From Bacteroidota bacterium (GTDB lineage Bacteria > Bacteroidota > Bacteroidia > JAADEI01), in NCBI GenBank assembly GCA_024280615.1, contig JAJRPU010000173.1, positions 1 through 6,216 on the forward strand: 6,216 nt of DNA. The letters are read 5' to 3'. Position numbers and translations under genes: made by a program. The stretch's first letter is position 1, and each line of letters begins with the position of its first letter. Positions 1-4,725 of this stretch are shown here, in pieces. Below the pieces are notes generated by a model. The model saw nothing but the letters and a program-made list of their open reading frames with translations, made no database searches and was not told where the DNA came from.

Positions 1-1310
1 AAGTGGCTATATACAAACGATTCAGGACGGCAAGCATCACGCACGACGATTGGCAGTTGGAATTCGTTGGTGCCAGAAAAGAATCCTATTCCCCCGATTC
101 ACGAAACCCACACGTGGAACCCGGGACCCTGGAAGACGACCTCAAAAGAAGGGATTTCACTATCAATGCATTGATAATTAGCCTGAATCCGGAAGACTAT
201 GGTACGCTATATGACCCCTTTACTGGTATTGAAGATTTAAAGAACAAAATCATCAGAACCCCTCTTGACCCTGAACAGACTTTTTTTGACGACCCTCTCC
301 GAATGCTCAGAGCAATTAGGTTCGCAACACAACTAAATTTCAAGATTGATGAGAGGGTTCTAGAAGCCATTTCTAAAATGAAAGACCGGATAAAAATTGT
401 TTCCCCAGAACGAATAGCCGATGAACTAAACAAGATATTACTCTCTGAAAAGCCATCTACTGGATTTAAACTCCTTGACAAAACAGGGCTTCTGGAAATA
501 ATATTACCTGAACTAACTGCTTTGAAAGGCGTGGAAGAAAGAGAGGGATTTAGGCATAAAGACAATTTCAAGCATACGCTTAAAGTCCTTGATAACATTG
601 CTGCATTGACAGATGACTTGTGGCTTCGGTGGGCTGCCCTCCTGCATGACATTGGCAAAGCAAAGACCAAAGCCTTTGACCCTAAGGAAGGGTGGACATT
701 CCACGGACACGATGCAGTGGGTGCCAAGATGGTGCCGAAGATATTCAAACGACTCCATCTGCCCCTTGACTCCCGTATGAAAAAAGTTAAAAAGTTAGTT
801 GCACTGCATCAAAGACCCATAGCATTAACGCAGGAACACGTTACGGATAGCGGAATAAGAAGACTGATCAATGATGCTGGCGACCTGCTAGAAGACCTCC
901 TAACACTCTGCAGAGCTGATATAACATCCTCCAGACCTGAAAAAGTAAAGAGATACCTGAAAAATTTTGATGAACTGGAAAAAAGAATCAAGGAAGTTGA
1001 AGAAAGAGATAGGATAAGAAACTTCCAACCGCCCATATCGGGTGAAATAATTATGAAAGTGTTTGACATTTCGCCATCTAAGCCCGTGGGCATAATAAAA
1101 AAAGCTATTAAAGACGCTATACTGGACGGCGAAATCAGGAATGATTTCATTGAGGCATTTGAATATATGATAAAAAAGGGGCAAGAACTTGGTTTAACGC
1201 CTAAATATACACTTGCCGAGTTTATACAATTAGCCAAACAAAAAGAATTAGTGAAACAAAAAGTGTCTGAAAGCAACGCAGAACAGGACAAACCTGATGA
1301 CAAGCAGTAA
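1..1310 (+). CDS. cca: CCA-adding tRNA nucleotidyltransferase / poly(A) polymerase family with HD domain, 5'-truncated by window edge
   Basis: Adds or repairs the 3'-terminal CCA of tRNAs in the cytoplasm, using CTP and ATP. The reading frame is open to the left edge (first full codon at 3), so the true start and the GG-RD-L/DxD nucleotidyltransferase motif lie outside; compared with relatives I estimate 40-60 residues are missing. Counting from codon 3, visible motifs are EFVGARKESY (20-29), the head/neck motif LKRRDFTINAL (47-57), DPFTGIEDL (71-79), and DPLRMLRAIRFA (97-108), part of the nucleotide-selecting neck. An HD-type domain follows, with H191, H215-D216 in LLHDIGK, HGHD (234-237) and D306. 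A C-terminal helical motif GEIIMKVF...DGEIRND (347-381) matches family members that carry an HD domain. The last 30 or so residues are polar and look like a dispensable tail. The stop overlaps the miaA start by 14 nt, suggesting co-transcription. The family call is firm. Strict CCA-adding versus poly(A) polymerase activity cannot be separated without the N-terminus, but CCA addition is the usual role in this lineage. Confidence 0.93.
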   Translation, partial: VAIYKRFRTASITHDDWQLEFVGARKESYSPDSRNPHVEPGTLEDDLKRRDFTINALIISLNPEDYGTLYDPFTGIEDLKNKIIRTPLDPEQTFFDDPLRMLRAIRFATQLNFKIDERVLEAISKMKDRIKIVSPERIADELNKILLSEKPSTGFKLLDKTGLLEIILPELTALKGVEEREGFRHKDNFKHTLKVLDNIAALTDDLWLRWAALLHDIGKAKTKAFDPKEGWTFHGHDAVGAKMVPKIFKRLHLPLDSRMKKVKKLVALHQRPIALTQEHVTDSGIRRLINDAGDLLEDLLTLCRADITSSRPEKVKRYLKNFDELEKRIKEVEERDRIRNFQPPISGEIIMKVFDISPSKPVGIIKKAIKDAILDGEIRNDFIEAFEYMIKKGQELGLTPKYTLAEFIQLAKQKELVKQKVSESNAEQDKPDDKQ

Positions 1311-2199
1311 AAAACTCTTTATAATTGTAGGACCCACTGCCTCCGGCAAGACAGACGTGGCTTTCCAACTGGCTCAACATCTCAAAACAGAAATAGTTTC
1401 TGCTGACTCAAGACAGGTGTATATTGAACTGGGCGTTGGTGCTAATAAACCTCCCGCTCAATACTTAGACGCCGTTCCCCATCACTTTATAAATCATGTG
1501 TCAATATTTGAGAAATATACAGCTGGTGATTATGGTTCGGAATGCAGACAGCTGCTTAACGACTTATTTACTAAATATGATACTCTCGTTATGGTTGGTG
1601 GTTCAGGACTATACATCCATGCTGCTATCTATGGCTTGGACCCGCTTCCCCAGGTGCCCCAACATATCAGACATTACCTTGAAACCTTATTAATCACAAA
1701 GGGATTACAACATCTAGTTGATATGCTTAAAGAAAAGGACCCAGATGCTTTGAACATAGTTGACATCAAAAATCCCCCAAGGGTAATAAGGGCTCTGGAA
1801 GTATGTTTGCACACAGGAAAGCCATACTCTCAATTTCTTTCTTCATTCATAAAAGAAAAGCCAATAGTTCCATATCAAATCATTTGGCTTGGGATAATGA
1901 CAGATAGGAAACTCTTATATAAAAGAATTAATGAGAGAGTTGACCAAATGGTTTTTAGAGGCTTAATAGAGGAAGCCCGACTGTGGTACCCTTATAATCA
2001 CTTATATGCTTTGCGTTCTCATGGCTATCAAGAATTCTTTCCCTTCTTTGCTGGAAGATATTCCTCCATGAGAGCGATTGAACTGGTGAAACGTAACACA
2101 CGACGATATGCCAAACGGCAGTACACTTGGTTCAAGCGCTATCCAGTTAAATGGCTTCCCAAAGATAAAATTGTCCCCTATGCTTTATCTCTCCTGTAA
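1297..2199 (+). CDS. miaA: tRNA dimethylallyltransferase (tRNA A37 isopentenylation)
   Basis: Transfers the dimethylallyl group of DMAPP to N6 of A37 in tRNAs that read UNN codons, giving i6A, which the MiaB family often converts further. The 300-residue length is normal. The P-loop GPTASGKT is at 12-19. SADSRQVY (35-42) contains the conserved Asp37, expected to act as general base. A PHHF motif (61-64) and YTAGDY (74-79) follow. GGSGLY (101-106) corresponds to the usual GGTGLY, with Ser for Thr. PPRVIRALEV (160-169), RINERVDQM (220-228) and the C-terminal NTRRYAKRQYTWFKR (257-271) complete the family pattern. Departures from the usual sequence are GVGANKPP (46-53) where GTAKP is common, and SHGYQE (241-246) where T-[IV]-GY-[KQ]-E is common; neither removes a catalytic group. 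The ATG at 1297 gives the standard N-terminus just before the P-loop and has AGGA 8 nt upstream (1285-1288), inside the end of cca. The start overlaps cca by 14 nt and the stop overlaps the opposing rlmN by 15 nt. Confidence 0.96.
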   Translation: MTSSKKLFIIVGPTASGKTDVAFQLAQHLKTEIVSADSRQVYIELGVGANKPPAQYLDAVPHHFINHVSIFEKYTAGDYGSECRQLLNDLFTKYDTLVMVGGSGLYIHAAIYGLDPLPQVPQHIRHYLETLLITKGLQHLVDMLKEKDPDALNIVDIKNPPRVIRALEVCLHTGKPYSQFLSSFIKEKPIVPYQIIWLGIMTDRKLLYKRINERVDQMVFRGLIEEARLWYPYNHLYALRSHGYQEFFPFFAGRYSSMRAIELVKRNTRRYAKRQYTWFKRYPVKWLPKDKIVPYALSLL

Positions 2200-3285
2200 G
2201 GATTCCAGAATTTTTCTTTTGTGTAGTAGAGCCAGTTGTCCACAAGCCCCTGCTATGTCTCTCCCTCTGGGCATTCTGACAGTCACTGGATAAGGATATT
2301 TTCTCTCCAGCATTGCTGCAAACCGATATATTTCCCTTTTGGTGGGTGCTCTAAATGGTGCCTCTGGGAAGGGATTAAATGGAATAATGTTTATTTTAGC
2401 TGGCACTTTATAACCCATTTCGACCAAGGCATTTGCGTCTTCCTTGCTATCGTTAAATCCAGGTAGTAGAACGTATTCATAAGTGAGCCAACGCCCGTGT
2501 TTCTCATAATAATATTTTAAAGCATCAACAATCTGCTCAAGGGAAATAGCCTGTGCCAAAGGGATAATTTGCTCTCGCTTGTATTGAATGGCACTGTGTA
2601 ATGATAGGGCTAACCTGACCTTTGGCAGTTCATCTGCCAGTTTTATAATTCCTTTTGGAATTCCAACGGTGGAAACAGTTATGTGCCTATAGCCAAGGTT
2701 AAAATACTTATGCATCTTGCGGATGGCAGTTATGACATTCTTTAAGTTTTGCATTGGCTCCCCCATGCCCATAAAAACCACGTTAGTAATTCGCTTTCCG
2801 GTAGCCTTTTGAACATGAACAAGCTGTTCAAGGATATGATACCATTTCAGATTTTTTAATAGTCCCAGTGTTCCAGTGGCACAAAAGGTGCATCCGATAG
2901 CACAACCTGCTTGTGAACTAACACACAGGGTGTTTCTCTTGCCATCACGTGATGGAATAAGGACTGATTCTATCTCCACATTGGCTTCATCAGCTAAGGC
3001 GAATGTAAACTTTACCGTGTCATCCTGTGATTGCAAATTATCTGTCAAGCGAAGCGTATCAACTTCAGAATGTTCCTTTATCCAAGCCCTTAAATCTTTC
3101 GGTAAATCAGTCCACTTATCAACATTGCTTTCTCCTTTCTGCCATAGCCATGCGGTTATTTGTTGGGCTCTATACACAGGAAAGCCTCTACTTTCCAAGA
3201 GTTGCTTTAAATCTTCCTCTTCAAAAGACCTTAGGAAGTTTTTACCTTCTGCTTTCACTTGATTTAATCGGTTTTGTTCCTGCAT
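2185..3285 (-). CDS. rlmN: Dual-specificity 23S rRNA A2503 / tRNA A37 C2-methyltransferase, radical SAM
   Basis: Methylates C2 of A2503 in 23S rRNA and, in E. coli, A37 of some tRNAs, using SAM both as methyl donor and as radical source. At 366 residues it has the family's normal length. The N-terminal RNA-binding part (about 20-90) includes the helix around YRAQQITAWLWQKG (38-51). IESVLIP (105-111) holds the conserved Glu106. The radical-SAM cluster is CAIGCTFC, with Cys128, Cys132 and Cys135. Cys121 corresponds to E. coli Cys118, and Cys348 in GRDIAGACGQL (341-351) corresponds to the methyl-carrying Cys355, so the whole catalytic cysteine set is present. GMGEP (183-187) is the SAM-binding GEP-like motif. 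Cys348 and GACGQL separate RlmN from most unrelated radical-SAM enzymes; Cfr is a close homologue, but housekeeping context and the RlmN-type N-terminus favour RlmN. The ATG at 3285-3283 has no Shine-Dalgarno. The gene is transcribed divergently from atpE, and its 3' end overlaps miaA. Confidence 0.96.
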   Translation of the reverse strand: MQEQNRLNQVKAEGKNFLRSFEEEDLKQLLESRGFPVYRAQQITAWLWQKGESNVDKWTDLPKDLRAWIKEHSEVDTLRLTDNLQSQDDTVKFTFALADEANVEIESVLIPSRDGKRNTLCVSSQAGCAIGCTFCATGTLGLLKNLKWYHILEQLVHVQKATGKRITNVVFMGMGEPMQNLKNVITAIRKMHKYFNLGYRHITVSTVGIPKGIIKLADELPKVRLALSLHSAIQYKREQIIPLAQAISLEQIVDALKYYYEKHGRWLTYEYVLLPGFNDSKEDANALVEMGYKVPAKINIIPFNPFPEAPFRAPTKREIYRFAAMLERKYPYPVTVRMPRGRDIAGACGQLALLHKRKILESLQER

Positions 3286-3349
3286 CTTAGAATTTTACTG
3301 AGTTTCCAAGAAAGAGAACACCTACTTATATCTCTCCGTTCCATTAACT

Positions 3350-3357
3350 AAAACCTA
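3350..3357 (-). promoter_or_regulatory. Candidate promoter element for rlmN (weak)
   Basis: Reading the minus strand, TAGGTTTT matches the Bacteroidota -7 consensus TAnnTTTG except for the last base, and a TTTG lies 16 nt further upstream (minus strand, 3377-3374), somewhat closer than the usual spacing for the -33 element. An alternative is TATAAG (minus strand, 3330-3325), which resembles a sigma-70 -10 box but lacks a good -35. Some rlmN promoter is expected in this 104-bp divergent gap; which element is used is a guess. Confidence 0.25.
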
Positions 3358-3359
3358 TT

Positions 3360-3367
3360 TAACTTTG
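3360..3367 (+). promoter_or_regulatory. Candidate Bacteroidota-type -7 promoter element for the atp genes
   Basis: TAACTTTG is an exact match to TAnnTTTG, the -7 element of the Bacteroidota primary sigma factor. It would place the transcript start near 3372-3375, giving a leader of about 15-20 nt that still contains the AAGAGGA ribosome-binding site of atpE. No good -33 TTTG is present at the expected distance (the region around 3335-3341 reads CCGTTCC), so support rests on one element and on its position. The assignment also assumes that the organism belongs to the FCB group. Confidence 0.45.
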
Positions 3368-3379
3368 CAATATCAAAAT

Positions 3380-3386
3380 AAGAGGA
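3380..3386 (+). promoter_or_regulatory. Shine-Dalgarno sequence of atpE
   Basis: AAGAGGA is the clearest ribosome-binding site in the window. It ends 3 nt before the ATG at 3390 and 6 nt before the ATG at 3393, so spacing favours the second ATG. A strong site here fits the need for many c subunits per ATP synthase. Confidence 0.6.
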
Positions 3387-3389
3387 ACG

Positions 3390-3638
3390 ATGATGACCCT
3401 GATGATAATTCTTTTGGAAGTGGCATTGGGTAAGTTAGGTGCAACAATCGGTGCGGGCATAACAGCCATTGCAGCAGGAATCGGAATTGGCAACATTGGT
3501 GCTCGTGCCGCTGAAGCAACAGCTCGTCAGCCAGAAGCTGGTAATGACATTAGAACAACAATGATTATCTCAGCCGCTCTCATTGAAGGCATTTGTATTT
3601 TGGGCATAGTAACATGCATTATAGCTTTGTTTGTGTAA
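3390..3638 (+). CDS. atpE: F-type ATP synthase subunit c (proteolipid of the rotor ring)
   Basis: Forms the membrane rotor ring of F-o, which turns as ions bind and leave each c subunit. At 82 residues it is a two-helix hairpin: a first membrane helix about 8-40, the polar loop ARQPEAGND (45-53) that contacts F1, and a second helix about 56-82. The essential carboxylate is Glu66 in AALIEG. Aligned on the RQP loop, the Gln of the Na+ type (Ilyobacter Gln32) is replaced by Ile33, and Glu66 is followed by Gly67-Ile68 instead of Ser/Thr. The Na+ ligands are therefore missing and H+ coupling is inferred. The helix-packing motif reads A28-x-G30-x-G32-x-G34. In-frame ATGs occur at 3390, 3393 and 3402; ribosome-site spacing favours 3393 (81 residues), and 3390 is given as the longest form. 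It is the first gene of the cluster after the divergent rlmN, without atpB before it. atpF follows after 15 nt. Confidence 0.96.
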   Translation: MMTLMIILLEVALGKLGATIGAGITAIAAGIGIGNIGARAAEATARQPEAGNDIRTTMIISAALIEGICILGIVTCIIALFV

Positions 3639-3653
3639 TAAATTTTTTAATCC

Positions 3654-4163
3654 ATGGAACTATTAACTCCTGACATAGGGGTTGTATTTTGGCTTGCGGT
3701 TGTTTTCCTTATAGTGTTTTTCTTGTTAAAGAAATACGCTTGGGGTCCAATATTATCTGCCCTTGAATCACGGGAAAAGCGGATTGAGGAGGCTCTGCGC
3801 GCGGCGGAAGCTGCCCGTGAAGAGCTTCGGTCCCTCAAGCAGGAACAAGAAAAACTTCTTGAGCGAGCCAAGCAACGAGAGCAGGAAATCATTGCAGAAG
3901 CTAAGAAGATAAAAGAGACAATTATTGAAGAGGCAAAAGAAGAAGCAAGAACAGCTGCTCAGAAAATCATTAAAGAGGCAGAACAGGAAGCTTACTTAAT
4001 CAAGGAAAAGGCTCTCTCTGAATTTAGAGAATACGCTACTTCCTTAGTAATCTCTCTTACAGAAACAATCCTCAAGAAAGAGCTAAGGAATAAGAAGGAC
4101 CACGAGGAATATATCCAACGGTTATTAAGTGAAACAACAATCCATGTTGCAGGTAGGAATTGA
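3654..4163 (+). CDS. atpF: F-type ATP synthase subunit b (peripheral stalk)
   Basis: Subunit b anchors the stator in the membrane and runs as a long helix up to F1, holding alpha/beta still against the turning rotor. The 169 residues show one N-terminal membrane helix (about 9-26), then the typical KKYAWGPILSAL segment (26-37) and a long charged helix, about 38-125, rich in Glu, Lys, Ala and Arg, expected to form a coiled coil. The C-terminal part (about 125-169, with LVISLTETILKKEL at 131-144) is the delta-binding region. The ATG at 3654 lies 15 nt after atpE and has only an A/T-rich leader, without Shine-Dalgarno; it begins the protein just ahead of the membrane helix, as expected. The stretch coding residues 42-60 is noticeably more GC-rich than its surroundings, which reflects the Ala/Arg-rich helix. 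The 3' end overlaps atpH. Only one b-type gene is present here, so a b2 homodimer is likely. Confidence 0.95.
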   Translation: MELLTPDIGVVFWLAVVFLIVFFLLKKYAWGPILSALESREKRIEEALRAAEAAREELRSLKQEQEKLLERAKQREQEIIAEAKKIKETIIEEAKEEARTAAQKIIKEAEQEAYLIKEKALSEFREYATSLVISLTETILKKELRNKKDHEEYIQRLLSETTIHVAGRN

Positions 4164-4722
4164 AAGGTTGACTAAGAGGTACGCCGACGCCCTCTTTCAA
4201 TTAGCTTCAGAGTATAGTAAACAGGACTTAATATATAGTCAGCTCAAAGAATTATCAAAACTCTTTCTCTCTAATGATGAGATAAAGTTCTTCTTCAAAA
4301 CCCCTTTTATTGAGCCTTATGAGAAAACAAAACTTATAGAGAGAGCCTTTAGAGGTAAAATAGATGATTTGCTGCTTAGATTTCTCCTGTTATTAGCACG
4401 TAAAAACAGAGTTATTTTTCTGGACTCAATAGCTCATCAATATGAAAAGATTTATTTCAAACACAAAGGCATCAAAGATGTTGACGTTATAGTGCCGACA
4501 GAACTGAACGATAGCACTGTTAAAGTGATAGCAGAAGCCATTAAGCAACACTTCGCTGCTAAGGAGGTTGTTGTAAAACAAAAAGTTGACGAGTCAATAA
4601 TTGGAGGTGTTATTATCAGAAGCGAAGAAGGGCAAATAGACCTTTCCGTTCGTAGGCAATTACAAGTAGCTCGTCAAACTACTCAAAAAATAATTTCCAA
4701 ACTGACTTCTCAAAATAAGTGA
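4144..4722 (+). CDS. atpH: F-type ATP synthase subunit delta (stator, OSCP homologue)
   Basis: Delta sits on top of F1 and ties the alpha N-termini to the b stalk. From the ATG at 4144 the product has 192 residues, slightly longer than the roughly 180 of the family. An N-terminal helical domain begins with KRYADALFQLA (11-21). TPFIEPYEK (53-61) matches the family's N/T-P-F-L motif, and LLLLARKNR (81-89) follows. The C-terminal signature VDESIIGGVIIR (138-149) with IDLSVRRQL (155-163) is clear; most relatives read IDGSVRGQL, so two glycines are replaced. The start is uncertain. GTG 4129 adds five residues and enlarges the atpF overlap to 35 nt. ATG 4144 overlaps atpF by 20 nt but has no Shine-Dalgarno. 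TTG 4168 would begin the protein directly at TKRYADALF, 4 nt after the atpF stop and behind AGGTAGGA. I chose ATG as the commonest codon giving a normal N-terminal extension. atpA follows after 3 nt. Confidence 0.93.
   Translation: MLQVGIERLTKRYADALFQLASEYSKQDLIYSQLKELSKLFLSNDEIKFFFKTPFIEPYEKTKLIERAFRGKIDDLLLRFLLLLARKNRVIFLDSIAHQYEKIYFKHKGIKDVDVIVPTELNDSTVKVIAEAIKQHFAAKEVVVKQKVDESIIGGVIIRSEEGQIDLSVRRQLQVARQTTQKIISKLTSQNK
4151..4158 (+). promoter_or_regulatory. Possible Shine-Dalgarno for an alternative TTG start of atpH
   Basis: AGGTAGGA lies inside the end of atpF, 9 nt before the in-frame TTG at 4168. If used, atpH would start just after the atpF stop and lose the first eight residues of the ATG-4144 form. 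The same bases are coding in both overlapping frames, so the match may be chance. Confidence 0.25.
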
Positions 4723-4725
4723 GGT

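Noticed and set aside
197..748. Antisense open frame inside cca, up to 183 codons
   Set aside because: It is a mirror of the real cca frame, Ser-rich and low in recognisable motifs, with no ribosome site or family resemblance. The other long antisense frames in cca (809-1303), atpF (3647-3892) and atpA (4824-5093, 5094-5279, 6007-6207) are rejected for the same reason.
2201..2220. ATTC-CA-GAAT followed by a T-rich run, resembling an intrinsic terminator after miaA
   Set aside because: With a realistic loop only about 3 base pairs can form, and they are AT-rich; the run is interrupted by C and is coding sequence of rlmN. It is too weak to call a terminator.
2876..3290. Plus-strand open frames antisense to the rlmN 5' half
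   Set aside because: They lie fully opposite well-supported rlmN codons, including the Fe-S cysteines, and have no recognisable protein features.
3300..3350. TTTCCA...TATATC as a sigma-70 promoter for the atp genes
   Set aside because: TTTCCA (3303-3308) and TATATC (3327-3332) are 18 bp apart but each matches the consensus poorly; the TAACTTTG element nearer to atpE fits better, so this is kept only as an alternative.
3775..3835. GC-rich patch within atpF, considered as a sign of recombination or transfer
   Set aside because: It codes for the Ala/Arg/Glu-rich coiled-coil helix, and such codons are GC-rich by nature; the frame and protein pattern continue smoothly on both sides.
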